Below, in pieces: positions 28,601 to 43,600 of a stretch of DNA of 64,000 nucleotides. This DNA comes from Cliona cf. orientalis (lineage: Eukaryota > Porifera > Demospongiae > Clionaida > Clionaidae). A program made the translations under genes and the position numbers. The notes under the pieces were generated by a model, which searched no databases, had not been told where the DNA came from, and saw nothing but the letters and a program-made list of their open reading frames with translations. The DNA lies in the NCBI GenBank assembly GCA_963930775.1, contig OZ005693.1, positions 6,572,001 through 6,636,000 on the forward strand, given 5' to 3'. Positions within the stretch are counted from its first letter, which is position 1; each line of letters begins with the position of its first letter.

Positions 28601-31600
28601 AATTAGCTAAATTTTTATTATTACAGGGAAGTTGTATGTGTCCGAACAAATAATAAATATGCATGTAGTTTTGTTGCATCTACATGTATGTATATGTATA
28701 TGAACAGAGTATATATCTACATGTATAATATGAAGCCAAAAATCTACACTGCACATATTCTTAGACTAATAGACAAAAAACAGAAACATTTTAGCTTTAG
28801 AAATTTTATTGCAAATGGTCGTTTTCTCGTATCCGGTCACATATTATATACATGTATGTATAATTGCATTAATTGGTGTACTATTACAGCATGGAAAGCA
28901 TTTTCATCGGATATTAAAGCATATGCAGAGTAAACAAAAGAAGCTAAATGATCCTCTTATTCCAAAGTTAACGAAGGACCAGGTGAGTACATTAATTCAA
29001 TATACGATTTTCTAACAATTACAGGGGAGATACAAAGCGGGATTTCCTAAACTGAGGGGACAGGGATGTGTAGCTAATGATGGAGACGTGATTATATTTA
29101 CTACATAATACTAGTATCATGCAGATTGAGCCTGTGTGGGGGTGAGACTGAGCTGAGCAGGCTCTGTTGGATTGGACTAGATGAAACTCGAAAAGCCATA
29201 GGTGAGGCAAGGTATATTCTTTGTCGTGCCTATCGATAGTCTGGCAGTAGTCTAAGATTGGACATTCTCGCTCTGCTCGAACGTCTTCATTGCAGTGGTG
29301 AGTTTGAGCAGCTGCTGTTGACGTGCATTGAGGGGTGTAGTCTACACAGTAATAGGTTCAAAGTTCATGCTGCTTTCATCCGTGCATGCACACTGTACTA
29401 ACGGCTGATATGCCAGCTAGGGAGATAAATTTTCTCTGAGCACTTGAGCGTACTGTTAATACCGTACTTAATCTAATGCTACATTGTATGATGAAAGAAA
29501 TACTTTCAATTTTGAAAAATGCGCACTTTTCTGATAAAGGTCGTCAATCGCTCCATATATAAATGTTATGAGAATTTGTAAAATGCTAATTTCTTACATT
29601 AAATTGGATCATACGTTGTATTTGATTAACTGTGGTAGTCAATGTATATTAGCCACATTATCCCTAACTTCGCAGGCTACATTTTCCCATATCAAATCAT
29701 ACTTGCACCATATTTATAATATTATATGAATTTTTTGCTGGATTATGATTCCACCAAGCCCAGCTACCTTTGTATTACAGAAAAATTTGATGGAAAATAT
29801 TTTGCCATTACAGTAAATATCGCCACATCATATCCCCTCAACACAAGGCAATAAATTAGCGTGATAAAATTTTTATGAATAAGAATCTATAACAAAATCG
29901 ATGGAAATTTTCAATAATGTCTTCATAATATTTATGTTTTTAAGGTCCGGTTTTATTACTACCGAACATGGCATAAAGTAGAACCTCATCTTGATCCTGC
30001 TCACCAACTTGGTAAATTTTTAATGTTATATACACTGTGCATGTGGATTGTATCGCTAATCTTACTCTTATCTGTCCATCTGTCTGTGTATACAAGCAGG
30101 AAGTGTCTGTAAGCCATTCGAGCTGAGCTAAAAAAATTTCTTGCTTTGCATGGTTTGGACTTGGGATGTTAAAACAGGCAGTCCACTGACTCTTTTAGCT
30201 ATGACTCAAGCCGCAACTAAAGTTGGCTTCTTCTACATGTACATAGCAGTATACAATGTTTATTTATCAGAGGGGAGCCTAGATGCCAGATTGCTGAGTG
30301 GAGGGCAGTCACAACCACTACAAGCAAGGGGGCTCTCTTGGGTCCTCCCCCCCAACCGATTTATGTAGCAGTTGTAGAGTATAAACAAGGGCAAACGCTG
30401 CTGCTGCTGAAGGAGAATATACATGTATGACATCAAAAAGCACATACATGTAGCATCTCTACACATACATGTTTACATGTACATATTTAATTATTTACAC
30501 GTAAATATTAGAATCCACAAGCCAATGAAATGGTAGGTACATGTATACAGCAAAGTAGCTACTGGTGTATTGCATGCAGTGACATTGATGTTTCATGGTA
30601 GCCAAGTTGAAGATAGATGTCACTACCACACTTACACCACTCTACAAATAACTTCTAGCTACAAATGCCCTACTAATGCTCTCATGCAGAAGGGGGAGGT
30701 GGTATAATTGTAGGATTCTACGATATAATATTATATAGAATATGAACATATATTATACATACAATGTACTCTGGGACATGAGATGATAATGTGCCCTTTA
30801 CATGTATGTGAGACAAAACTACCTATGTATGAACTTGAATAAAAGTGCAAGGGGCTTGTGTGCAAGGGAGGGGGTGTATTTACCGGATTCTATGGTACAC
30901 ATGGATGTAGCATTTTCTTTAGGTATCTATGTATAGATAGAACTATATATAGTATAATAAGTCTCCATGAAATTTGTATGTCTATATGAAGAAATTTTAG
31001 TTCTTTTGTGAAATAGCTATGATCAATCTGATACAGCACTTGTTACAAAAATGTATAGGTGTCTATCTACCGTATAGCGGAAAATTTTCATGGGTATTAA
31101 TTATCGCTGTTTTCGCAGATCAGGGTGAATCCGCGAAATTTTATACCTCGAAAATTTCCCGCTATACGGTATGACTTGACGACCCATTCCTACACTGACT
31201 TAGCTCGAGCATGCACAGTCCCACCATGCAGCACATGATATCAGTAGAATGGGTGTGGTCGATATAAACCACAAGGCATGCTGAACAGAAAATGCACTAT
31301 TTGTAACGTTAGCAAGCCATTTTCGAAGAAAGAGCGAACATATAGCTGACATTTTTCTTGGGACGTGTCCAACTATTGTTGAAGACTCGGGTTTTGTGAC
31401 AGCTACAGCGTAGGGGTCACGGACGTTGCCGGGCTCTCGGATACACGTCAGATTTTCTCCAACTTTAGCCTCCCAAATACTTTGATACTCGTGGTAGCCA
31501 CGGATCATCGCCTCCACAACACAGCTTCGTAGTTCAGACATAGTTAGCTCGTGTTTAACACTATCTGCTAGCTATGATTTCCATGCACGTGTACGTGTGA

Positions 31601-34600
31601 AAGAAGAGGGGCGTGGTTTTTATTGCATCCAATTTGGGGGTGTGGCTTTGTCTCGGGGGTGTGGCTTTGTCTCAGGGCTGATCCTCGAAAATTAAAACGC
31701 GAAAAAGTTCAAAATCCCACATCCGCGAAATTGCTACCCTCGAAAATTTCCCACTATACGGTATATCTTAGAAGATTTGTTATGTCAGCTGTACCAAAAA
31801 TTCGTTTAGAGATATACATGTACCATAGAATCCCACAATACACCCTGGGCCCCCTTGTGCATAAACCCCCCTGCACTTTTAGCTCAAGTTCCGGCATAGG
31901 TAGTTTTGTCTCGTGTATAAGCCCCCGTTCTATCTATGACTGTAAAAATTAATGTAGATATTAGAGTCCATAAGCCAAATATAAATAGTAGCTATAGCTA
32001 GCAAACCAGAGCTCTATTTGTATCATAGTATGCCTGCCTTTTTTTCTCGAGTTTTGTAAAGTGCTGAGATCATACACCCACATGGCATTTGATTGTCGGT
32101 AATGGTTGTCGCACGGAAATGTAACAATATTGCAGGTATATTCATATGCAAAAATTAGCAATTTTTAGTTCAATGATTTTTGCCAATACTGGCAATCTTT
32201 GACATCTATCGTTCTATCTCTCTATAGAGAAGACTGCACTTGTCGCAAAGTTGCCATTTCTGGCAATCTTTGACACCCGTCTCTCTATAGAGAAGACTAC
32301 ACTTCTCCAAAGTTGCCAATTCTGGCAATCTTTGACATCTATCTCTGTATAGAGAAGACTGCACTTGTCCCAAGTTGCCAATTCTGGCAATCTTTGACAC
32401 CCATCTCTCTATAGTGAAAACTGTACTTGTCCAAAGTTGCCATTTCTGGCAACCTTTGACATGCACCCGTCTCTCTATAGAGAAGACTGCATTTGTCCAA
32501 AGTTGCCAATTCTGGCAATCTGACATCTATCTCTGTATAGGGAAGACTACACTTGCCAATTGTGGCAGTCTGACTTGTTCAAAGTTGCCAATTCTGGCAA
32601 TCTGACTTGTCCAAAGTTACCATACCAATTCTGGCAATCTTTGACATTTGTCTCTCTCTACAGAGAGAAGACTACACTTGTCCTAAGTTGCCAATTCTGG
32701 CAATCTTTGACATTTCTTTCTCTCTACCGAGAGAAGACTGCACTTGTCAAGTTGCCAATTCTCGCAATCTGACTTGTGCAAATTAAACTTGCCAATTGTG
32801 GTAATCGTTTAATATCAGTTGTGCAAAACTTGCAATTTTTGGGTTTGGGTTTGGGATTGGGTTCAATGCTTTTTGCCAATGATGGCAGAAAGCATTGAAC
32901 AAAAGCTAGGTTGTCAATTTTGGATATCATTTGTATAGAACCTGTGTGTATAATAATAATATCACTAAGGTTGCCAAAAATGGTAATATCGGTATGTCAA
33001 GGATTGCCAATAATTGCCAATAATGGCAGAAATTGTTGAACTAAACATTGCCAATTTTGGCTGCAGTGCACACCTCTGAAGTTGCCAAAAATGGCAATAT
33101 CAGTATGTCCAACAATATGGTACCAAATAGTGATAAAAATTTGCCAATAATGGCAGAAGTTGTTGAACTAAATGTTGCCAATTTTGACATTCATTGGTAC
33201 AGAGCCTGCAGTGTACACCCTTGAAGTTGCCAAAATGGCAAAATTGGGATGTCAAGGATTGTAACAACTGACATAGAATAGTGTTAAAAATTGCCAAAAA
33301 TGGCAAAAATATTGAGCTAAAAATTGCCAACTTTGGCATATATGAACATAGCTCCAATATCGTGTAGATATATAAACCCCCTCCCTGGTTTTGCCCAATG
33401 CTAGCAAACACCGGGGGGGGGGGGGGGGGGGGGGGGGAAGGAATGATTCTAAAATACATGTAATGTATTTTCTTGCCGTAGTGATCCTTTTTCTTAACAG
33501 AAAGTACACAACAGACAGTAGTGAATATGCTAAAACAGGGAACTTTTTTGTTGGCTTTAAGGCTTTTTTTAGCTGAGCTTATGCCGTAGGATGGCTTTTA
33601 ATTGCGTAGTTTAATGATTGCGTTCTAGTCAAGTCGGGCCAAATTGCGAATCCAATAATTGCGATGGATGACCCCGTACCGTACTGTAGTGTACATGGGT
33701 GTACGTGCACGTTTATGTTTGCGAATCTAATTGCGAAACGTAGAAAAACTCGCAATTTGCAATTAATAGATACTCGCAATTAAAACCCGACCTACAGTAA
33801 GTACAGTTTGCAAAAGGAAGTGCTGTGCACTAGCACAGCGCTCACATATGATTACTCAATTGTAGAAAACAAATCACACCAAGGATTCACTACAGTGCAT
33901 TCACTTTATGGGATTCTGTGCATCTACAAGCATGCATATGGTGACGGACAGACACAGTGATACTGTAACCCTTATATTTAGCTTACCAGTAGCTATGCAG
34001 CTATATCATACACATCAGCAGTAGTAAACTTTATGAAGAAGTGTGATTGATGTATGCATTCTTTACATAAGAATCAATTTCTGGAGTTCACGTGTATCTT
34101 GAGGAGTATATTTGCGTGGGCCTGCATAATTTTGTGTGCATGCTCAAGGCTTGATGGCGAAATTGCAGCTAATTAGAAGCCATTCACTGTCTCTCATTGC
34201 TCAATAACTTAGTAATATTCAGATATCTTGTGCACGAGTATGCACCTCAAGTGCTAGTACTTTGACTTAATTGGGAAGGTGTGCATAAATTGGAAACTTA
34301 ACTACAAGTGCTGTTTTTGCTGCCTCCCTACTCAACAAACTCACAGATGCTCATCATAGTCTCATAAGTATACCAAGTACTTGTTTTGAGCTTGCCTACT
34401 TCTAGTTGTTAGTGTTATGATTGGACACTGCCTTCTACAATGTACATGTAGAACGAGTGCTCATATGTATGTACGTCTAGGGTGCATTCTGTGCTTGGGT
34501 GTGATATCCACTCCCTTGCGAGTAGCTACCTTGCTTCTCATAATATATACATGTATATATATATATATATTTATCAAATGAGATACCTGTACAGTCATTA

Positions 34601-37600
34601 CGTGTGTGCGAAAGTAAGATAATATTATCGCCAAAAATCTTAATTTTAGATGCCATATTGGCCGCACATTTTATTTAGTTGTCTTCCATAGCACTAATTT
34701 TGTGTAACATGTACAGATGACGTATGGCAGCCATCCTGTTTCATGCTATACAGTAGGAAGTATTTGCATTGTGGCGTTTTTCACAGATAGGTTCGGTAGT
34801 GCAAAAATAAGAACCACAAAACTCTGCAATCATCATACATGCAGCTCTACGTTTACAATCAATATGGGTGTAGTCTTAATGTGGAGAAGGCATAAAACCT
34901 GAAACCACTAAGATTTCTTCTGAAGGGCTAATATGCAATTCCGTAAAATTTTACACCAGTGAAAGTTTTCCACTCTACGGTGTGCGAGTACATGTACATG
35001 CATGTAAAATGCATGTGGAATGTATATAGAGCCATGCCTCTAGTGATTGCAGTTCCTTAGTTCCTTCTGCCTACAGTAAGATCACCATCTTATGGATATT
35101 CTTCCATTGATATAGTCTGTGATCCTCCAAGAAAGATGATTCAGAAGCATCCTCAATCATCAAGTGAGAATAGAACTGCTGATAGAGAAAATCATCTTGA
35201 TATGTCCTTAGAAGAGGAGGAGATATCCGATATGTCACCAAAAAAATCCTTAGAGGTTGGAGATGGAAGTAAGTTGTATAAAGATCCTTACCAAGCATAG
35301 TAGTATTCGTAATTAATTACCATGATTAATATTCTGAACAGTTACCTTTGTTTACTGCCCTATGAAACTGAATTCCATATCTGCTTTCAGTGGTTATTTT
35401 GACAGTTTGCATCAAGAAATTTTTGCGAGTAACAAGCTATTTGTATCTTGATAAGGGAAGCAGCTATGTCAGCTTGATAGTATGAAGCTGAAACAAAAAC
35501 AAAAATATAGCTAACATGATGATAGAAACAGCTGTCACAACATTGAAGCGACCTTCCTGTCGTCGCGAAAGTCAGGCCATGGTCAGGCCATTGTTAGGCT
35601 ATAGCCGCCATTTGTCACAAACTCTTGCGTCAAGTTTTACTTAAACAAAGGCTTCTAGTCTGCTTTCTACAGCTTGTTTATGAAGTACTTAACTTACTCC
35701 AGTGCTGGAGTTCGTTCCCAGGTTCATAGAGCCTACACAGAGGGAAAGCTACCACAAAAGAAGGTAATTTACGCCAAGCATAATGGCCGACCAGACCAAC
35801 TCCAGCCCTGCCCAGATGTCTGAGTAATAGGATAAACACTTTCTCACAGTCAAAAGAAAAGCCATCTACATGTACGTGAAACTTGACGCAGTTTTCATTT
35901 TATGGTTCGTGTTAGTATGCTCCATTACTCACTGTGGGAAATGCCTGTATATGGGCGAACTGTCACCCATAACCTTAATATAAGATTAGCTCCCCCCCCC
36001 CCAAATGTAACTCGATGTTATTAACCCTCTGCACGTACGCAAAGGGTATGTATACGGTACTCATATGTGAGTGAGTAAGTCTATTATGACGCTAGCTGCT
36101 ACATATCTGTTTTATACAATGTGCATTGAAAACAAGGTGCCATTAGACTTTGGTAATTTCAAGATATGAATTGTATGGATTTTTGAATCACTGAAAGCAC
36201 TTTGTTGAAAAGTTTTGACGACATTTGCTGACCACCGCTGCCTTCTTCGCTTCTTGACGATCTCTTGATCAATGAAAGAGACCGCCATTGCTTCATTTCA
36301 GGAGGTTAGAGTGTAGGTCTAGCGATGACTTACAGTAATTAACTTAACGAAAACTGTGCAGTGGGTATTATGTGCATTCTTGTGGTTACTTTCTACCAGA
36401 CTGTTGCTGGTAGTTTACAAATTTGCAACATGCACCATATTATTAAATTTTGTTCAAATGGAAGCCACACTTCAATTACTAGCCACTCTTGACAGTCTAC
36501 ACTAAGACCTCTCGTTTAATGGTAAAATGGAAATGATGTTTTGTAGCGTATGATTATGCACGCGCGTATGTAATACGTGGGTGTACGCAATAGTCTCGTA
36601 TACATGTACGTTTGCATATTTATCCATGTACTGCTCCCTACCCAGGACAGAATGAATTTTTTCTCGTTTTCGAAGGCTCGTTTCTCGAAGTGCCTCAAGT
36701 GGTTCTGTTCCACGTTACTGCTATACACTGCCACTATGGTATAGACATCAAGGATGCCTTATTTTTCATTCTGGAACGAGAGTTACTGATTTGCCTCTAT
36801 TTCAAAATTCCATTCAGCCAGAAAAGATCGAAAAACGGACGAGCGAGTTGAACTATCACGAAGAAAGTACTCAAGACGAAGAGTTGGTAGCTATAACCTA
36901 GCTGGTTTAGTAGCTAAAGTTTAGTATTTTCTTTGGTTGACAGTCTAGCTAATTACTACTGAGAAAATAGAACCGACTAAAGTGATAAATTATTTTAGAT
37001 CTTCAAAGTGCACTGATGGTGGCAGAGTAGTCCTGGAAGATTCGGGACTCAGTGGAATAACTGCTCTGGTACTTACCTACTGGTGGACTAATTATAAGTG
37101 ACCTAACGCTAGTTTGATAGTTACTGATTTACCCCCAATTCAAAGATGGCCTCAGCCATACGCAGCCGAAATGTTCGTCATCTCTACATCGGTCATCTCG
37201 GCACACTCAGTCTTGTTCTTGGTATCAATGTGAAGCTCAGCTCTTCTTCTTTTCAATGATACTTGAGATAGAATGATAGCTAACTCACACTAGAAGATAC
37301 AGTTGTACATAGACATGCACTATTTTTGACCCCACATGCATGGCACGCATATCATTAACCCCTATAGGGGCCATGTAAACCGCGCGTTGACATTAAAATG
37401 TATTGTATATATGTGGACTTCCGGTGGTCTTAGTTTAGACTGTTGAATAGTAGCCACACATGGAGCTCTGTGAAAGAAACATGCATACACGAACACAATT
37501 GAGTAGATGTGGCCACCATTGCAAGCCACACACGATTGTTAGTCCAAGGCAAAACATGACAGAAAAAGCCCCTGCTGCTTGCTGCCTGGCTTGATTCTAC

Positions 37601-40600
37601 TGCTTATTTTCTCAATCATATACATGTATCTTGAAAACCAGTCAGGGTTTATTTTAGGGGATTGATTTGGTTTGTATTTCCCCCCCCCCCCCTTAAATTT
37701 GCTGCTATGCAAAAATCCTGAAATAAACCCTACCACCTGATAGAATAGGTCTATCACGTAAATATCACCAAGAAGTATTGCTCCAAAAGTAGTAAAAGCC
37801 TCCCTCGGTTAGTAGCCGCACTCCAGTAAGACTGAAATTAATAGTAGCCGTGATTGACGTTCATATTCAAATAAATACGGTATTAGCTATACTTTTTGCG
37901 AAACTTTCAGCCTTTAGGTATGTCACTACTATTTCTTATTACCATAAAATTAATCTGACAGCACTGAGGGTTTGACACCAGTGGTGCTCGTTATGACCAA
38001 GTGATAGTTTTCATATGCTGATAGTCATGGACAAAATTGATAGGTTCTAAGTGTCCTAGCTTGAGGTTCTATTTCTGATGATTTTGCCCCATGGAAGCTT
38101 CTGGAATGTTACCAGCAACCAACATAAATAGTACTAGCTTCTCGGACAAAATTCAGAAACAATAAACACTTCCTAGGGTCTTGCCAGAATCATTGTCATA
38201 GAAATAGTTGCCATCTAACTGAAAGTTTGATGCTCTTTATAGAGCTACATGTATAGACATTTACATCTATGTTACTCTGGCTAGGCACCATTAATTTATG
38301 ATGTGTGCCAAAGCTGCCAAAGATGGTTAGTTTGTATCAATGCAAGGCGTAATTATTGTTGAGAACAAGAATTGAAGTGACATACTATAGAATTCCGCAA
38401 TTACACACCCTCACGCATAATCCATCTGCACTTTTAGCTCAAGTTCCTGCATAGGTAGTTTTGTATAAGCTCTCCCCCTCTCTGGCTGTAAAATGCAGAC
38501 CATAAGCCAAATAAAAACAGTAGCCACATAGCAATTTGTGTCATATTATGCCTTCATCATTTTTCTTGCATTTTATCCACCAAACAGCCAGAAAAGGACA
38601 GAGAAATAGAGAAGTGCAGAGATCACATGTCCACGTGGCATACAACTGTCAGTAATAGTTGTCACATGAAACTGTCAGGATCCCGCGTATAAGCCCCGAC
38701 CCCAGTTTTGCCCAATGCTAGCATGCACAAAGGGGGTAGTATAATTGTGGGATTCTGTGGCAACATTATTTCTTACATACATGTAGTATACCTCTCGACT
38801 CCGAACTGCTCTAATAGTGACTGTTTCACTACTGCTTGTGCATGAAATTCAACTTGATATAACTAGGGCTTACATGTAAGAGCATCTGAAAGACTTTAGT
38901 TCGATTCCTCACTGGATTTCATTTCCCTAATGTACATGTACACTGTAACATCACTAGGGCTTCACTGGATTTCAATTTCTTTCATTTCCCTAACATACAC
39001 TGTACTTAATCTAATACTATGTATGAAAAAAAAATAATTTCAATTTTGATAAGTGCGCTTTTCTGGTGAAGGTCGTCAATCGCTCCATATATGTACGTTT
39101 ACTTATGAGAATTTCTAAAATGCTAATTTGTTACGATCATACGTTGTATTTGATTAACTATGGTATATATGGAGCATTAATTATCATACAATATGAGTAC
39201 TAATTGTAACTAAAACATTTCAGCTGGTGATTTGCTAACATCTTCGCCTACAAGCTTAGAATCATGTGACAAAATAAAGGAGGAAATTGGTGCCAGTCCA
39301 AGTGATAAAGTAGGTTGCTTTTGCAGGTATTTCTTTTAATAAAAATTTATTTCACCAAAGCAGGGTGACAGTAAGGTTAAAGATGTGGTTGTGAATGGTA
39401 AGAAGCAGAGTTTGGACCTAGTGGCTCTGATTTGCTACCATAAGTTAAAGCAAAAATGCCAAGGTTAGTATTACTGTACGTTAAATGATTTTGTGATGCT
39501 ATAATAATGCTATCTAGTACTATCTAGTGTATACATGTATATACTTCTTTGGCATGTATGCCTTAGTTAATTAATTGTCCTGAGTATGTTTTGTGTACAT
39601 GGAGGTATGGTTTTCAACGAGGAACTCTTTCTGGAATTTCTATCATGTGTTACTTTTTTAGCCATGGCAACATGTATGTCACAGTTGTTGTTAATAAGTA
39701 TGTTCCTATGATATTTTAAGAAAAGCTTATAAGGTAAGGTGGGGCCATTCCGATAGCGGGATAATAGCGACAGATTGCGTTTCAAACGGCTGTTTTTCGT
39801 ATGACACGGGATATATAATCAAACCTTTGCTGTAGCATTAGATAGATTAGCCTTTGGATATGCTGAGCACTGACTGCAATCGCTGAACTACCTGCATGTT
39901 TCATGGCCAACTCGATTTTATGAAACTACTAGACTATTTCATGATGCTAAATTACAAAAATGGGCAACCAAAGTATCAATGCTTACCTTTTTACACCGTG
40001 AACATAGTCCATGCTATCGAATATCATCCGTACCGTCCTCATACATGCATGCTGTGGTGGAAGAGGTGTTCAAAATGCATGCTGTGGTGCGCCATGTCGG
40101 AATTGCCCCATCAGCTGATTTTTGACCGGGGTGACCATTTCCACCTTCTACAACGAAATGCTGCGCGTTCAGCAATAGTTGTTGGGCTGTGATGGACAGT
40201 GAGTGATTGCTGTATCCTACAGCATAGGCATCATGGGTGCTGTCCGTTTGTGGGAGGCAGCAGACCCGAAAGATCAGAATTTGTGTCGGAATTGCCCTGC
40301 TTTACCTTACTTGAAGTGCATACTAGTCACAGAAAGCGCGTACATGCCTTAAGTTCAGCTCATATGCAGATACAATCAACTGACAGAGGGCTGCTTGGTG
40401 TATGTGGATCCTGGGACAATCCCAGGATCTCCATGGTGTCTAAGGAGTCCAGAGATACTCTGACAGAGGGCTGCTTGGTGTATGTGGATCCTGGGACAAT
40501 CCCAGGATCTCTATGGTGTCTAAGGAGTCCAGAGATACTCTAACAGAGGGCAGCAAGGTGTATGTGGATCCTGCGACAATCCCAGGATCTCCATGGTGTC

Positions 40601-43600
40601 TGATTGGTCCAAAGATACTCTGACAGAGGGTGGCATGGTGTGTGTGGATCCCTGGATAATCCCAGGATCTCCATAGTGTCTGATGGGTCCAAAGATACTC
40701 TGACAGAGGGTGGCATGGTGTGTGCGGATCCCTGGACAATCCAAGGATATCCATAGTGTGTATAATGTATGAATGGAAAGTTGATGTTTTTTAAGGACAC
40801 TTTGACTTTTCTGACATGTCATGGTGTCATTGGACATGAGTGCTGCTCTTGGCCTGCAATGAGGGGTGTGGTCTACACCATAATAGCATAGGTTCAAAGT
40901 TCGGTGCTGCTTTCATCTGTGCATGCACACTGTACTAACTGGCACTTGATTGTACATAGCATGTTGTTAGTAGTGTTCAGTCACATTATCCCATGACTGT
41001 GACATCAAACATACTTGTATAGATACATGTATGAAAGTTATATAGATATGAAAGTTAACTGTTTACTTGCTCTGAGTTTTTATTTTGTCTAATTATGATT
41101 ATGTGCATGTCCAGGCAATCCCTACATACTGAGTCTATGATATTGTCTAGCCAACTACTCCACCTACATTCACGCATATACGTACTCACACTCATGATTA
41201 GAGATACACTGTTTATTGTCCCACTTTACCTTCGCTTTCCAGATCTAGTGATCACATACTAGTCCTCACCAGGATTTATACCTGATGTTTTATTAGCCCC
41301 CTCCAGGAAGTTTACTGACCACATGTGGTGACTCCTGACCACGTACTCATTTATCGTACTTGCTTTAATTATTCGAGCATTCTAATAGTCCTAACGGCAA
41401 GTTTAAGTAAGTAGTTTATTTCCTTCCCAATTCATCGAGCATCTTGAACTTCAAATTCTCTCACCCGCTCTAATCAACTGAATGGCTATGCAGTACAGCA
41501 TGGCAGGAGCTCAAGACTGCTCTTCCATGTTCATTGAATAGTGTGGCTACCACATCTTGGACAGCATCTAAGAGTGAAATGGTAGCACGGACTTACACAG
41601 ACACGATCATTTTGCGATTGCTCAGAGCACAGCGAGCTCTAGAGCTGACGGCAATAAACCTATATATAGTTGTGGACATCGACTGCTGTTTCTTCATCAC
41701 TAGTGCTTTCTCTGTTTTTTTTCACCAGGTCCATTCTATTAATTTACACCCGAACAAGCCATTAGCCGAATTTATTACCCCGCGCACATGCGCAAGGGGT
41801 AAAGGAATTGGTCGTGTCATCGTCGTCGTCGTCGTTAGCATAAAAATCGCCATATCTCGAGATGTAGGTGTCTAAGTGACTGGTAAGCACAACGAATCAA
41901 TCGAATTTGGCGAAAAACTGGCTTAAGTGTGTGTCAAATCGAGAGATACCGCCCACGAGTGTCACAAATAGTGCTTTTTTGTTGGCCACCATAGCCATGC
42001 CTATCGATAGTGCCCATCATTGCATGATGCGTGCCCATTTGTGCTTTCTGCTCATGCGCACAACTAAGTGGCCAAGCGTATATGACTAGTAATTATAAAG
42101 ATCATCGATATTCTAAATAATGCTCGTGACGTCTATAGTGATTGAAATCTGAAGCCCCATGGAACCAATCACTACATGTATGTAAGATAGCTATACTATC
42201 AATACAATTAAAGATATGTAGAAATTCTTGTCTTTGTAGTCTGGGCTAGGTCTGGGTGTAGAGAGCGCTGTTTAAGTATCACCGGAACAACTAAGCAGCA
42301 TTTCCATAATTTCTCTCAAGTTCACGAAATTATAGCCATGCACTAAAAGTAAATCTATAGATTGTGCATGGGGTATGTGCTCTACAGAGCTCTAATTTAC
42401 TTTCTATTTACATGTAACACTTAACGGTGATATTGATAACTAGAGCTCATAGAGCACATACTCCGCGTGCCATGGCAATATCACTTGTGGCCATACCTCT
42501 TCTCTCTATTCTTTAAAGTTTAATCTCTTGCTGCACATGAACTTTTTCGTTCCATTCTGAGATCCATGATCACAAATGGCATTAATTTTGTGCTAGAAGC
42601 ATACTGTAGAGCAGCTCGAGCATGCACAGTAGACTCCCTAGAGCAGCTCGAGCATGCACAATAGACTTCATGAGGTACTAGGTGGGCGTGTCAGATGTAG
42701 GCGTGTCTGACATACTCGCACGATTTGTAGCTTCCCTGGGTCTCTTGCTATATACTCATGAACTTTTTCGTTCCCTTCTGAGATCCATGATCACAAATGA
42801 CATTAATTTTGTGCTAGAAGCATGCTGTAGAGCAGCTCGAGCATGCGCAGTAGACTCCCTAGAAATAGTAGAGCAGCTCAAGCATGCGCAATAGACTTCA
42901 TGAGGTACTAGGTGGGCGTGTCCGACATACTTGCACGATTTGTAGCTTCCCTGGGTATTGCCTAGGGCTAAGAATGACACAGAAGGTGTTTTTTCGCTGT
43001 CTTACAACATTAGTTTTTATCCCATTTATTGACCCTACTTTTGCTTAAATGTTGAGTTTTATGCTGATAGATGACAGACAAACCGATTGCTTTACCCCCT
43101 GCTGCGCATGCACGCATGTAGGGTAATTACACAAATATATTTGTGGCCATTTGGATAATTAGAGTGAGTACAGTAGGTATTATCACACTTCTTCATGAAG
43201 TGTTTTGTAGCTGAAGCCACTTACTTATTCATGATTCTGGGCGAGCCCCAAATACACACGAGACAGGAAGCAGTTTTATATGGTGCTTGTATGTATGTTT
43301 GCGAGGTGATCATTTCAGTGAGGAGGGAGGTAATTTTTAACCACTCGTAGGCAATGTTTATCAAGTGCATACACTCACTGTGCACGATCTACGATCTGAT
43401 GGTAACTTGGTAGATAACCAGCATGGAACTGGAAAGGCGAGTAGCTACTGGACCACACTGGCAAGGCTTGTGTTCAGAATTGACATCACTGGAAGCATAA
43501 ATTATATTTCCTGAGCATAATGGTGGCTGGGAGGCTTGTCCCTGCATGGGTTCTAGTTTGCGACTTGGACTCATGATATGTACATGTACGTGTGTAGCTT

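Noticed and set aside
32206-32605. Repetitive open frames ([10 protein letters not shown] type) as a repeat protein
   Set aside because: They are translations of the 63-bp minisatellite, whose unit length is near 63 and keeps frame by chance. Units vary by indels and there is no start, domain or splice context.
32165-33335. CRISPR-like array of palindromic repeats with spacers
   Set aside because: Eukaryotic context, no cas genes, and the spacers are themselves repeated. It is a minisatellite.
33100-33509. Proline-rich minus-strand frames
   Set aside because: Created by the G homopolymer read in reverse; no conserved sequence on either side.
38870-38925. B-box-like TTCGATTCC as a tRNA gene
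   Set aside because: The A-box side is poor and the arms do not pair; at best a SINE relic.
40440-40897. Overlapping minus-strand frames with [14 protein letters not shown] repeats
   Set aside because: By-product of the 80-bp tandem array. The unit is not a multiple of three, so the three overlapping frames just rotate.
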